In this document: in pieces, positions 48,540-62,399 of the stretch
Layout of the letters: every line of letters starts with the position of its first letter
How positions within the stretch are numbered: position 1 is the first letter of the stretch
Assembly: GCA_022818135.1 (NCBI GenBank)
Contig: JAFMSR010000008.1
Location: 27,998,003-28,062,002, forward strand
Direction: 5' to 3'
DNA: 64,000 bases
Origin: Saxidomus purpurata
Taxonomy: Eukaryota > Mollusca > Bivalvia > Venerida > Veneridae
Made by a program: the position numbers and the translations under genes
The notes under the pieces: generated by a model
Databases searched by the model: none
What the model was told of the DNA's origin: nothing
What the model saw: the letters and a program-made list of their open reading frames with translations, nothing else

Positions 48540-48705
48540 CAGTAAAACCAAGCTCACCAACAGAATCAACAAAGTTTCTCAGATCGCTTAGTAAATACTA
48601 GATTTTTACTTGTGTTGTTGACTCGAGCCATATCTTTTACATTTTAATTTTCAGTATATCATTTTATAGAAGTTTTTGTTCACTGATAGCTGTAAACGAG
48701 CAACG
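48540..48705. mobile_element. decayed TTAA MITE family A fragment
   Basis: GGTGCAGTAAAACCAAGC ... TAGATTTTTACTTGTGTTGT TGACTCGAGCC aligns with 55655-55730 (GGTGCCGTAAAACCAGC ... AGATTTTTACTTCTATTGTT). Ends GTAAACGAGCAACGTTAA, close to the family A right end. Confidence 0.5.
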
Positions 48706-48709
48706 TTAA

Positions 48710-50840
48710 CCCAATGTTTTACAATCACATATGACTATAATCAGCCGAATATATATTATTGTAGCATAACTGTTAAGGCCTAATCGTTCTGCATACCCTA
48801 CTGCTTTATTAGTGGTACCAGTGTTACAATCAAAACCAATGTTTAAATGCAGACATCGTCCTTTGTTTATAGAAGTGGCTTTCTGCAGTATCATGACGTC
48901 AATGTCTCATTATCTTGAAAAGCAGTTTCAGATAGCAGCACCTACCTTCACACATCATCTATTTTCGACAGTTAAATTGGAGGTAAAGCGTCATATTTTT
49001 CACAGTACACACTCAGCAAATTTATCATTAATCGTTTTTAATGGTTCTATCTTGACGGCGTAATTTAACGTATTTTCTTGCCGAGGATAATTCGAGTGCA
49101 AGATAGTTATGCGATTGCGTTACAAAAGTGCATCCTAGTTAACTGCATGTTAGTGGTAAAGAATTTCATACAGAAAAATGATATTGAGTCGCAAACACTG
49201 TAATTATTCCAACTATTGAAGGTAACCAAAATATTGTTGCGAGTTTTGTTGCTTATGTAAGTTATGTCCCGTGATCTTTAGATGATTTTCAGGTGTCTTT
49301 CCAAACTTCGCTGTCAAGGATTTTTACATTTTCATTGGAATTTTACTATCTTCTCGGCACATATTTCCTACACTCGTCGATTAAAGACAGATTTCTTTTA
49401 ATCATATGTTTAAAGGTCGGATAATCAGGAAATGAAATAACATTACCAACCTAAAAGAAAAAAAGGTCGACAATTTAACCCTGATTGAAACGTTCTGATT
49501 GATCACGTGTCGTACCCAGCCGTATCACCCCTGTAATGACGTCACCACTCTTTATATCAATATCGCACACAGCGTGTTGTTTTCCGGAAATTTAAAAGCA
49601 TCACTATACGTGTTAATATGCAATATAACTACGGCGTCACGTTTAATCATGCAGAATGAACACTATGATTTTTAATTACTTGTTTATTTGAAATTTTATA
49701 AACAAAGGTACATCAAGTGTTAGTGATTAAGGTTCATAAGTCCCTTCTAATCAAAGCGTTTAATGACAACATCTGCTTGTAGTAACTCACACTTTGTTTG
49801 AGAATGGATGATTTCAATTCTTTGCTTTGATAAAAGGAAAGTTGTGCATCCCAAACCTTATCTTATAAGATGTACATAATATTAGGAAAATTCCAATCAT
49901 AGCTAATTTTGATTAAAGAACATGGGTTAGATTTCGCAGAAAGGCGCATTAGAAAAAAATGTAGTTTAACATGAAAAGATGGCATACCCTGTAACTAGGT
50001 GGAATTCAAATAACCCCAAACTATAAATTGAAAGAATTACCACAAAACCTTAAATTGTCAGCTAAATATTTCAGCATATATCAATGAAATATCAATGAAA
50101 TTAGTGTGTTACATGTGATATTTGTTGTAGATTGGAAAACACTTCATTTACACTACTTTCATAATTTTTGAGTGGATTAAGCGATTTATTATGAAAGGGG
50201 CTATACCGGCACAAATGAGACTTTTATCGATATATAAGTATCTTTTACCAGAACATTTCATTCATACATTATTTTACTTTCATCTAGCTCATTTTAAATA
50301 AGTAAAGTAACTACAAAATGTAATCTGATAGTTACATGGAATATTTGTTCAATCTGTAAAAAAAGATATACATAACAATAAAACAGATACGAAAGCTATT
50401 ACTAAACAGGCACTTAAAATACTATTGTCTCCCTTGGTGCGCTATTAACTGGCTTTATAACACCTTCAATAACGTTTCATGACATGATTTTAAGAAAGGT
50501 TGCATTTCGTGCATTTTTAAAAAGAGTGCTTTAAACATATCACATAGCTATCTAGGTTGTTAATTTATTGAAAATAAATGTCTTCATATAATGGATATGT
50601 AGAACTCAATGCATTTCTCTTTTCAAAGGTATTTGTCATCTGTGTTATGTAAAGAAAGGTCAACTACTTTGTGTCGTATGTTTGTGCTCAGGCGTATTTT
50701 TTCGATAGAATTTCAAGTGCTAACATTATATTATGATAATTGTTTTTACGTATCTAAGGAGACTCACGTGGTCTAGATTAATACAGCTCGCTTTGTAGTC
50801 CAATGCTGAACTCGCTTAGAGGGTTTACCTCGAGTCTTAC
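48710..50840. other. non-coding, no feature recognised
   Basis: AT-rich; the opposing frames near 48706-49063 are unsupported. 49500-49600 has a few GACGTCA/CACGTG-type sites of unknown meaning. Confidence 0.4.
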
Positions 50841-51165
50841 TTAACAGGACACTCTTTACATCTGGCAGATTATATTCTCCAAATATAACAATGTATTCAA
50901 TGAACGTAAAATGAAAACTAATAACATATATCGAAAGTGCCTCATTTTAGCTCAAATAATCAGTCATAGAGTATGTAATCAATCGCGTGTACAACAAGAA
51001 CTTTACATAGATTCTTGAAGCTTCAATGAAAACGTTGATTTTACCAATGCTGACTGGAACGAATGGCTTGAACAAATAGTTTATGTAATAATGCTAGCAA
51101 ATTTCAATTATTTATGTTTCTTTAGTTATTTAATTTGACATCAGTTTAAGGGAGTGCCTCTTTAA
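50841..51165. mobile_element. TTAA MITE family B, best-preserved copy
   Basis: Left TTAACAGGACACTCTTTACA TCTGGCAGATTATATTCTCC; right AGTTTAAGGGAGTGCCTCTT TAA. Terminal inverted repeats with TTAA outermost. Internal CAATGAACGTAAAATG, GTACAACAA and GATTTTACCAATGCTGACTG define the family. 325 bp, non-coding. Confidence 0.75.
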
Positions 51166-51169
51166 TACG

Positions 51170-53520
51170 CACTGTCTGTATTTCGGTTTTAAAGGGAGGG
51201 GGACACTATTTTCAGATGGTTTATCAAACATATATTTCTTCAGGGTTCTGACACAAGAAGTTTATATTACCAAATAAACCCAATGAACTGCGAGGAAATA
51301 ACTGCAAATCACGTACAAAACCAACAATTATTGTGCTTTAATATTGATAGGATGTCTCGATGCAGTGTTAATGACAGCATGTCTATAAGGTATTTCCGCA
51401 GGATAATTACACGTCGTTGTTAGTTTATCCGTTGGTGAACATGATTATTGGACAAAATGTTTGTTAACCGATACATTACCGATTAAACATTAATAATATA
51501 TATCAAGCCGCTCGAAAAAGGCATATTATGAACAGGGCTTTTACAGAACAGTGGTTGTATGTTGGTTCCGTGATGATTAAGGTCAGGCTATTACATAATA
51601 TCTTTACACAGTTTTGGAAAGTATTATCGAATTATCTTAGCAAAGCAATCGGTAGTGCTCATGATTACTAAAAAACGTCTGAACTTTTAGTGTCGCCATA
51701 TTTAAAATTCAACGTAAACATAAATTTCTAAAATTGAAACGTAGTTTCAAACCACATCGTAGGTCGCTTCAATACACATTCATTTAAGTATTAAAGCTAC
51801 GTTATATGACAGAAAAAAATGAAATTCAAAACAAAAATACATTTTCGTCAAATGATAAATATATTTTTCATAAGAAATTACACTTGCATTGAATACTTAC
51901 CAAACAGCTTTTCAAAAATTGTCAGTTTGGCAAAACAAAATATCAAAATTTGAAAAATAAATATCTCATTCTTGTATCAACGAAGAACGGTCTATATATA
52001 CATTTTGTGCAAAGTGACATTAAACATTCTTCAAAGTGAACTGTACACTCTAGTGATTAATAACTATAAGATATACGTATTGTGCAATTGCTTGGTTCTT
52101 CAGATTGTCTGCAAGTGTGGGTGATGAATTTAGACATAAAATATAAACACGAATAATTGATGAAACTTCAGACAAGAAAATGAAATAGAAGTGAACATAA
52201 TAATTGTCGCTTGGCATATTTACCCAGAGTTTACCACATTTGTGTTCGGCATTGTCAATATCATGTAACCTCAAGTTCTTGCCCTTGTCTGTCTGGGTTT
52301 TTATTCATTTTCACAGACTGTGGAATAATAAATTGATGGAAAATTGTACTTTCCTGGAAGATCGTAGATGTCTGATCTATTCTAAGTCTCTTTACAGAGC
52401 TATGAATTAAGAGAAAATAACTTCTATGTATTATGAGAAAGAAATCATATGAGAGCTAATAATAATTTTATTAAAAGACTGCATTGCATGACTGTGTGTT
52501 TTAAAAAAAGAATAATTTTCATTTTTACTAAACAACTATTACACAAGTGCAAAAATAAAGCGGCATGTCCTTTCCTTAAAAACGTGTGTAGGAAGTGTTT
52601 AAATTGTTTGAAGTAAGTTTGCGTCTCGTTATTAACATTCTTTTAACGAGAATCTTTGGAGAATTGGAGAGCGTTACTTATATCTTAGCTTCGCACTGCT
52701 GGCGACTTTCTAAATAATATCTTGTAATGTTTCAATCTCTACGACACAAAACATGTACAATATTTTTGTGGTAAAATATAATTTCAGATTTCAAAAGGAC
52801 ACGATCACTCAACAGTAACGAATTTTTGCAGTATTGTAGGAGCTTAAATTATCAACTTAATGATAAAAAGCTTTTTCATTAGCGTTTGTTGTTCAATATC
52901 TTATTCAATTTCATTTTCGAGATAACTCATGCTCACGTTGCATGTACAATATCTGAAGATATAACCATTTCATATTTGTCAATGTTTATTATAATTTAAC
53001 CTTTTTTTTGCTGACCGCAAGTTATCCTGCCTTTCCCGACCAGTACCGAGCATAATCAGCCTGTACTTCCTTGAAGTATGTGCAATTACATCATGATCTC
53101 CGCAACTTGCTATTCGATCAGTAAATGTTAAGTAAATGTCCCTCTAATCATTAATGGTACTGTCCAGCTTGAACGTTGAAGAGGTTAGTTTGTAAACGCT
53201 TTAGTGCGGATTCAATATTGGAGTATTTCCTTATAGTCGTTATGGAAGGAATTGAGATGACGCAAGTCGACCCCATAGAAATAATGTGTAAGCTTAATTC
53301 TGTTTCGAATGTTATATTATATTTCTTTTGTTACAACCAATGTTCTTTAATGCAATAGCCATATACGAAGCAATCAGTAATTAGTCTTGCTATTTTCGTG
53401 CACATTCCGTGCTGTTGTCTACTTCTTAAAAATATTAGGTTACATGTTTATATTCCATTTGTAAATAGTATCATGCTTAATTAAGAAATATAAAAACATA
53501 GTGGTCTGCGTCGATGATCA
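51170..53520. other. non-coding; one dispersed segment
   Basis: 51235-51480 is a copy of the 28620-28935 segment. The rest is AT-rich with no exon-like island that I can support. Confidence 0.4.
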
Positions 53521-53524
53521 ATGT

Positions 53525-53670
53525 CCAGTGGTGTTTATCGTTTAATAAAAACCGATTTGGAGTTCTGATGCGCACTTATTAATCACGAAGGCCGGAGGCC
53601 TGAGTTTTTCATTACTGAGCATCCACCAGAACGACATGCAGTTGTTTATTACACGATGTGACGATAAAAA
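53525..53670. mobile_element. imperfect palindromic MITE
   Basis: ATCGTTTAATAAAAACC...GTTCTG(A)TGCGCAC...TTAAT at the left is inverted at the right (ATTACTGAGCATCCACCAGA ACGAC...GTTTATTACACGAT). The centre GAAGGCCGGAGGCCTGAG is self-complementary. About 145 bp, non-coding. Confidence 0.65.
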
Positions 53671-53679
53671 TGCTGGAAA

Positions 53680-55445
53680 AGATATTAGACCGATTTTGGC
53701 CTGTAATTGGTTATTTTAATGGTGGATTTTTATTTAATGTCTTGCGGTGCAATTGGACGTCATACCGACCCACGCGTTTAAACCTTTTTTTTGCATTTTA
53801 AAAACTAATTATTATACTTTTTGTGTCTGCAGACAAAGTTATGAGTCATGTTAGAATACTTGTTTACTTTAAATTTCCATAACAATGGTAATTATGAGTC
53901 AGAGACAAACGGAAGACCTGTGTTTGATGAAGAAATGGCTCAAAGTAACTAACAAATGCATTACAAGGGATAATTTGATTTTCCTGATAACAGAAACATT
54001 GTACATTCCGTTACAATTCCAGTTGTACGAAATAAAGAACTTGACAATCATAGGTTACTTAGAATAAATGAAACAGAATATTTACAGATAAGTGTACGCG
54101 ATAAAAGTTCATTCACTAATAGGACAGTATCCTGGTGTCCGGTAAACAAAAGACGAATTCAAGGCAGTCGGGTAAATGTGTCTATAACTCTGTAATTGTT
54201 TGAACAAAAATTACTGGTAGAATTAAATTTGAGACTTATGATTTTCAAAACTTTCTTATTAAATTAGTTTAGCTTTATGTATTGTAAAACTGCATGTTCT
54301 TATATTTACGAGCAAGGTATGACTTTTCAATCTTCTTTTCATATTATACAAAAGTTTGACGCTGTAACAGGTTTCTGTATTTTTGCATACATATACCATA
54401 TTTTTATGTATGCTAATACATAGGCCTCTAATATCACAAATTTTGCCTCTATATGAAGATAAGAGCATTGCCCTAATATTTTTCTGTGAGCTTACAAATA
54501 TCTGATGCTCTGTGTTTTGTCCGTCTTTAGATCGGTTAGCAAATACCCAGGTCATATTAGACGGTAAAGTTTGTGTAAAACTTAAGAGGTTTGTTGGATT
54601 TCATTCTATCATTGCTGGGTAAAAGTTGCATAATGGGTAAAAAAGACAAATTATAGAGATAAAATCACAACGACGGTTACATGAGTGAGTCCGTCAGTCC
54701 GGAGCCTATGTACAAAAGACTGTTTTAATGAACTCGGGGTTTACATTTATACAATATGCTCATCATACAGAGTACACAATTGTGATCAGCAAAATCACGT
54801 CCCTTTTCCGGACAGTAAACTGAAAACACCCCTCTATCTTCATTTATTTAAAACTCAATTGCATACCAACTAAATTGCTTAATGGCAAAAGTTTACTATT
54901 TCTTCGATTACAAACCCTATGAATCACCGATTATTATTATACTTCTGATAAGAATTATGGATGTACCGTTAATGACAGGAAGCCCGTAACGTGTTTCCGC
55001 AAACTAGTTACATGTTGGTATTGTAGTATTAGTAGTATTAATACAGACATGATAATTGGATATTTTTGTTAATAGAAACTTTTCCACTTTACCTCCAATA
55101 CCACTTAAAAGCGTGTAACGTGTCATCGAGATAGACATTGATCTCTCTCTCAAATTTCTTTTTAGAATTAAAGTGTCATAATATATCGGTGCCACTGATA
55201 TAAGATGTATTGTTGCCTTGCTCGTGACAAATTTATGACTCAGTATAAAACACGTCCGGATTGTCAGTATGCTGTTGAAAACATATGAACATGAATAATC
55301 ATAGAATGCTAAATCATGATACGGATATGTCAGACATTGGGCGACGTTAAGATGTTTTGACATTTTCTGCATATTGTCTGTGATTTGTTTTTGATAGAAC
55401 TTTAGCTTTTGTATAGAATAAGTGACACTGATTTTAAAATTGCAT
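53680..55445. other. non-coding; third diverged copy of a dispersed segment
   Basis: 54900-55080 loosely matches 28620-28935 (GTACCGTTAATGACAGGAAG...TTTCCGCAAACTAGTTACATG). Minus-strand frames at 54259-54555 and 55004-55372 lack motifs or splice support, so they are not called. Confidence 0.4.
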
Positions 55446-55449
55446 AATC

Positions 55450-55816
55450 TTAAAGCTGCTCGCTCTCAGATATTGGCAAAAAATAAAGGTCTTCAAACTG
55501 TATGAAAATAACATATTGTAGAACATAAAGTCATACAAAAAGGTTCCAGTATAAGTTCCTGTCACGTTAATCTGTAGATATAAAATAATACGCTACCAAA
55601 TAATAAAGCGTTGCGAACGCTTTTGAAATTCCAATATAAAGATGTAGAGTAGCGGTGCCGTAAAACCAGCATTTTCATTCTATGTTTTCAAATTTCTACC
55701 TAGATTTTTACTTCTATTGTTGATTCTAGCCTTTAGATTAAATTTATATTTATTTATTAGTATGTCATTTTTAAGAAATATATTTTTTTCAACGGTAACA
55801 GAGCGAGCAGTTTTAA
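55450..55816. mobile_element. TTAA MITE family A, copy 3
   Basis: TTAAAGCTGCTCGCTCTCAG at the left; GTAACAGAGCGAGCAGTTTT AA at the right. Internal TTCCAGTATAAGTTCCTGTC ACG corresponds to GTGACATGAATTTATACTGG in copy 2, inverted, so copies 2 and 3 are in opposite orientation. 367 bp. Confidence 0.85.
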
Positions 55817-55875
55817 GCTAATTTGAACTTTGGGCGTACTAGCACATTCAGATACAATTTGATATAACCACAATT

Positions 55876-56000
55876 TTAAAGCTGCTCGCTCTCAGTTGCC
55901 GTTGAAAAAAATGACAAACTAATACATAAATATAAAACTAAAGGCTAAAATCAATAATAGAAATGAAAATATAGATAGGAATTTGCAAAAATTGATTGAC
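55876..56000. mobile_element. TTAA MITE family A, truncated inverted copy
   Basis: TTAAAGCTGCTCGCTCTCAG TTGCCGTTGAAAAAAATGAC is the reverse complement of the right end of copy 3, 60 bp away, and similarity fades after about 56000. No second end seen. Confidence 0.6.
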
Positions 56001-57292
56001 AGTAAATCAAAACATGATGAACCGAGACCATAGTCGGACAGATTCAGCACGTTCCGACTACATGTATCTATCTGTTTTTATAAAAGAAAATTAGTGAGAT
56101 TTTATGCGAAAGTAAAGTGTTATTACTTGTGAATATGTTTATCTAGACAACATCCTGTTAAATAGATTTACCAAATTAATACATATTTAAACCGACGGAC
56201 ATTTGACTTTATATCTCTTAGTCATTGATATTTCTTCAGTCGTTAATATTTCTTCAGTCTTTGATATTTCTTCAATACCTAAAGTCATTTAAGAGAATAG
56301 TCGGTTTTCGCATTAACTTCGCATAAGCTGTCCGCCATTTATAAATCCAAAATCATTTGATTTCTTAATAATTAGAGTGTTGTTTGTAATTGAAATGTTC
56401 GCAAATATTCTTAAGTGTAAGACTTAGTATTTGTTATCTTACATGTAGTCAAATAATGTCAAAAACTTATGAAATATGAGTACACATGAAGATGAAATAA
56501 TGCAAGTTTTATAACTAAGTAAAGGAAATTATTTAAATAACTAAAGACAGTTTAGTAATATTGTACGTTCTTGCTGAACCAAGTAGTCTGTCGCTGCATT
56601 CTCTCAGGTATCTTGACCCAACGCATTCTGGGCATTATTTGCAAGAAATTACACAAATAAATTTAATCCATGGTTGCCAAACACCCACTTCTTAAACAAA
56701 CAGTACATGAACATGTTTGTGGTTACAATAACAAAACTGTATTAAATTGCGAATGTGGTATTCCTCTTGCAGTATGACGAGACAAACCAGTGGTCACATC
56801 ACACTCTACTTAATCATCATTTGTCGTCCTGCCGATTGCATGCCAGACGAGGTGCTGCAGTGGTCACATGACAATTCTTTCAATTATCTCCATACAGTCA
56901 AGTGCCTGCTTTTTACGATAAATGATTACACACTGCCCAGCACGCCGTTTATTCATCAAAATAATCGCATGACACATAAAATGCATTAAGTCATTTGTTT
57001 AAGGGTAACAGACACGGGACCACACGTCCAATGCCTACTGAATATAAAATATACATCCATCTGCATGCATTAAAGACTGTGAATACAGACTGCAGTAATT
57101 GTCTGTCAATACGGTGGTCTTTATAAGCTAGACATTCGTTGTTTATTGCTACTTAATCAAACACAAAAGACTAAACTATATGAGACAACTCAAAGAGTTA
57201 TTTCTTTTTACTATTTAATAGCATTCACTTTGCATAGGATATCATTTATTGTTTCTGTGCAGTTTTCTGACGCCGTTTCGCAAATACAATAA

Positions 57293-57433
57293 GGTTATTA
57301 GTATAGTAACGTGATCCAGCATGCCGGATTTGCTCGAGTCGTGCGTCGGATCATACGAGTGCGTAGCACGAGTTTGATCAGACCTCGACGAGAGCCAATC
57401 CGGCTGATGGATCACATTACTATACTAATAACC
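57293..57433. mobile_element. palindromic MITE with about 38-bp arms
   Basis: GGTTATTAGTATAGTAACGT GATCCAGCATGCCGGATT and, inverted at the right, AATCCGGCTGATGGATCACA TTACTATACTAATAACC. A second inner pair (CATACGAGTGCGTAGCACGA G) folds in the middle. 141 bp, non-coding. Confidence 0.85.
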
Positions 57434-57439
57434 CTTTTA

Positions 57440-60400
57440 TTATATACCATTTGATATTGTCTGCGCGATAAACTAAATTAAAATGACATGCTAAGCGTAA
57501 AATTGAAGAAAACCCCTTTTTATATACGTAGTAAGCGACGTCAATTTATTGACGTCATCGTATAAACAAATAGTGACGACCCAGTCAAAAGCGACGTTAT
57601 TAACGTCATGTGCATTTGAGGGCCAATTGAATACACTCTTACAAATTTGCCGCACGTACATACAATACGGATTTTTTTCTGTCAGGCCGTATTTGATGGT
57701 TGAATATAGGCTGTATTTTTGGCAGAATATTTATTGGTATATAATAAAATCCTTTATCCTATCAGTAGAAGCTTTGAGCAGACCAGACTTATCTGTATCT
57801 GAAATTTAGGCGATAACTAAATCCATGTTTCGTTTGATTACCTATGTGTATTTAGCAGATAACTCGGATCATGTCGATCAGCTGGTCATATCGCAATTGC
57901 TTTATCACATCCTATTACAAGCTTTAAGTTCCGTGAATTTTATAAATAAGCTTTGCATTTCCTGCTTTTTTAATATTTTCGTGTGTTTTTAGCAAGCATT
58001 CGAATCTCTGTATTGCCTTACCGGCAAATGCATTGTCAAATCCTCAGGTGAAATGCAATATCGTACAAACTAGGATCGAGTTAAAAGGAATTCTATGACG
58101 ATTTCCCATGTAACTCATGGGTATGAAGTATATACTGAAAGTTGAATTACATTTAAATATCGCCGAATGAGCCTCAAAACTACATATATTTCATAACAAT
58201 TTACGCAGTTGCCGCAATGCAAAAACGTTGTTTCACATTAGAAATTTAGAAGTACAACCTTTGAATTTTCTATTAATCGTATCTCTGTGTATATCAAAAC
58301 AATGAAAAATAACAGTAATTATTAAAAGGTTATATATCTTGTTTCACCTGTTTACCATCAGTTTTAAGCGGTTAATAATTCGCATACCGGTCCTTTAAAA
58401 TACGCTTTTGTGAGTGTTCAAAGCGCTGTAGTACCGGCTTTTACAAAAGGAATTAAATAGGATTATACAGAAACATTTAAAAGTTTGACGAAAATCCGGA
58501 AGGATCCAGGGTGTATATTTTATTAAAGCACTGTAAGACTTTAAACCTCATTTTTGAATGTAATTGCCAATGATTAATGTTTTGCATCTTTAATTATCCG
58601 AGTTATTAACTGTTTTCAAAGCCATTCGTCCATTCATTTAATTCAGTGTTGTAGGCATTATGTCTGATTTCTTCAACAACAATATTGTAACATACAAAGT
58701 AACTATGATTTATTCAGAGAAGATGTCACACAGCAAAATAAGCGCAAAGAAACCTCATTAAGAGAAAAAAGTACGTCTTCCTTTTAAGAATTTTATGTAC
58801 ATGTACTTGTAAATCATTGCAACAGCATGCATGGCAAATTGATAGTATTAAACTGTTAGAACTACTTTTTCAAACAATTCTAAGTGAAAAAGCCTCTGAA
58901 AAAAGATGCAAGGAATGATTTACAATTACACTTGATTGAAGTTTTCAGTCTTAGGCATTTAAATAAGGTGTTATTTATGTCGATGAAACCTTGAAACTAG
59001 ATTGCCTTTTCAGATCTAATATTACGCACTACCTTTAGACGAATATTTAAATTGAAACTATAAATTATAATACAGATGGGGTCTATCTCCGCCGCCAGTA
59101 TGTCGGAAATGCCATTCGAAATGACGTGATAACGTTCTTGGCTTAGGAAAAATACATATGTGATTATTAAGGCATTTAATATCGACACTGTTGAATCTAT
59201 TTCAAAAATTGTCTGGCATTGCCAGTCATTGTTTTATTGAAGCCATGTGGTAAATTTCCAATTGATATGTCTGAAATGTATGTCAGTTGTTTTGAGCATT
59301 GCAACGATTTTCCTAGTGTTTTGATAGTTTCATATTGATTCCAGCTGGCATCGTCTTGTTTTTTTTTTTCGCATTGTGTTCCGATATTTTATTCAACTGC
59401 TGTAGGCACAAACACGTACCGGAATCGTTACAACTAATTATTGTTTGTGTATATGAAAATGATCAAAAATATAATGTTCTCTACTTTTGTCTGCAGATTG
59501 CTTGATATTAAAATAAAACAATTACCCTTTGACAGCAAAAAATGTAAGATATATTCCCACTTCTTTTAAATAGCGGTAGTTATTGTAACATAATACGCCA
59601 TTATACAACATGTTGATAAACTTTGTACATTGCAGAATATGTAAATTTGGAGCTTGACATAAAACCTAATTCATTAAACTAATGGTTTTTGAGATTTTCA
59701 TATAACATTTTTAAAAGCAGTACAGAAAAAAGTCTCTGCAAAAAATAAATGAAAGAGCTTTTACATAAAATAATTTTTTTATAACGCGAAGTATAAAAAT
59801 AAAACTGATTTTTCCTGAAGTGTTGACAAACAAAGAAAACGCATAATAGGCTTCCTTAAGTTACAATCTTTTGAATATTTCCATTTCAATTTACCAAAAG
59901 CAACGAATGAATAATAAAAAATATAACTTGATGTTGGAACAAATTAATAGCTTTTTAAACAGGCGGCTATAGTTAATGGAAGCTTGTGTATGATTGATGA
60001 TCAAGATATTTTGTTTCACACTTTTCAATATGTATAAAAGGCGTTAAAAAGAGCCTTTTTAACTCTGGAAAGATATTTATTTCTTTTTAGGCGTCGTGTC
60101 GTTTTCATGAATATTTAAATGAACGGTTGTCATTTAATAAATGCATGGAACAATCTCGAGCTTCTAGCATCTTGCGGAAAAATCGTCGAGTGAAATGTCG
60201 ATGATATCGCACAGACGTTGAATTTCTTTTCGTTCGCCCGTTTAAAAAAAACGTTCAATTCTGTGAGTTTATCAATTCCTCGTACAAGAACCGTTTTATC
60301 TCATATTTAGAAGAGATCAGTCTAAGAATGGACTTGTTCAACGCGATGGTTCCTATTAGATAGGGTTAAATGTGATGGAGAAGATAAGTTTTGTATTAGA

Positions 60401-62160
60401 TCTACTTCGGTTGTTTGAATAATATTGCATCCACGTATTTCTTTTGAAGCGCTAAAGATGGTTTGCCTATATCTAGCTTTAGGACTTTAGATTTAAGAAT
60501 TTACATTCCGTACACGTTTGTGTACTTTGTGCGATTCTGGAGTAACACTGTATGTCCTATTTTGTTCTGTTCTGCAATTTTATTCTAACTTCCACGTAAA
60601 CATATATGTAGTTATAGGAGACGTCTCGTTATTTATAAATTGTTTACACCTTTATCGCATTTATTTACCTCTGGAACTGATATATTACACAGGTAGATTT
60701 TATACGGCACCATGTTTCCGATAGATTACAAAGAACTAAAGGTAAACAAATACACCGGGTCTCACAGATTATAATTCACCCGCGGAATGGTACATGTGTA
60801 TCTGAAGTTTCCTGGCGAAGTTAAAATCTTATTTAAAGTGTAGAGAGCCAGCTTAAAACTTGGTAACTATTTAGAAATGATAAAACACATTTTAGCGCAA
60901 ATTGCAATGGAAGAGACTACTACAGCAGATGCATCTGTTGCATAGGTTCTCTTTGAAATATGAAAACGGTTAAACTGTGCATTATATGAATAAGCTGCAG
61001 TTTTAGAAACTTAATGAAAGTTTAAGAAAACAAAATGAATTGTATTTTCATATCAAGCATTTTATTACAGACAGTTAAAGGTAATAGACAATGACATTCC
61101 AAATCAGAAACAATATGCTAATCCATTCTGTATAGAAAATGAGCATTCCTCTTGTAATAATGGGTAATTGCTACATTATTTAAGACTCGGCGCATTTACA
61201 AGAAACAATAAAATCGTAAAATAGCTGTATTCACTACATAAAGCGGAAGTGGCTCATCATTAACGTCTAAAGCAGTCGAAATATTACCGCATACCCGCCG
61301 AGAACATAAAATATCCGTTGATTTACGTAACTTTATTGCGCATTGTACATAAAAGTAAGCTTATGCAAGATATCAATTATGCACCGACAGTCGTCTTTTT
61401 TTGTAAGTGCGACATTTATTGTGTAATTCGGAAAAGCCCGTCAAATATCTACTTGTCCGCCTACTCTATAAGTACGAAGTGTTCAGAGCTCGGTCGATCT
61501 TAGACAGAAGATCTTAAAGAATATACTTACTCTGTCGATGACCTACACATTTAGTCATACATTGTTTATCAGTCTAGAGGAATGAACATGAAATAAACAT
61601 TGGACAAAAACATTCAGTTTCTGTCAGTATGAAGGACGGATATTTCGAGGTTTTATTCAGAACAAGTACGACACTTGCAAAAGAGGAACGAATTCGTCCT
61701 TTAAACAGATATGCCAAAGAAATTGGTCTTTAACTGTCATATTACAGTTGTTTTATGAATGAAAATGACTACACCGAAGATTTAAATGATTTTTACAGGA
61801 GTCTAGGTATATGAATTCATTAATACAAAAATGTACATCACCTTTTGATTTTTTTTTTGTGATTTTATTTTCCTTGTATTAATGACGCAATTTAATGGTG
61901 CTTAATAGCGTAAAATTGTTACGATGAACATTACACTTGAAGTCAAATGTTTAAACTACAATTATGTACAATTTATGTTTAAACTGTAATGAAACGATAA
62001 CTACATAGATCTTTTACCAGATTAACAGACGTGTTACGTCAATCCCAGGCTGTAATGTTTTATCTCTGGTAGCCAATTACAGCCCAGTCGATCAACGCGT
62101 AACCAAAGCTCTTTTGATGTTTTCTTCCCATATGCCAATTATTCTCTACAGATTCTTTAA
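57440..62160. other. non-coding, no feature recognised
   Basis: AT-rich. 57540-57620 has several TGACGTCA-like half sites (GACGTCAATTTATTGACGTC is a short perfect palindrome). No exon or RNA gene is supported. Confidence 0.4.
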
Positions 62161-62162
62161 AA

Positions 62163-62381
62163 TCATACCAGACAGACATGGGCAACTGAAGTTTGATTTA
62201 TATCTAATATTATAAGATATTTGCGAAATGACTTAACAAAAGGTCGCAGACGGACTTGTTGTTTGGCTTTAGCATTCCCGGCAAAATCAGCGTTTAGAAC
62301 TGTTGCAGTTGCTGTTGTACAACTAAGGGTGGCTAGTTTGTATTTTTGCAGAATTTGATTTATTCTGTCATAGTTAAACAT
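62163..62381 (-). other. possible coding exon, unidentified
   Basis: Frame of 72 codons after an acceptor-like AATAACAG (about 62390), with LATLSCTTATATVLNADFAG and a basic stretch KAKQQVRLRPFVKSFRK. Somewhat richer in G+C than the flanks. No family recognised. Not evidently the missing N-terminal exon of the CCK-type receptor, because no TM1 pattern is present. Confidence 0.25.
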
Positions 62382-62399
62382 CTACCTGTTATTTGACCG

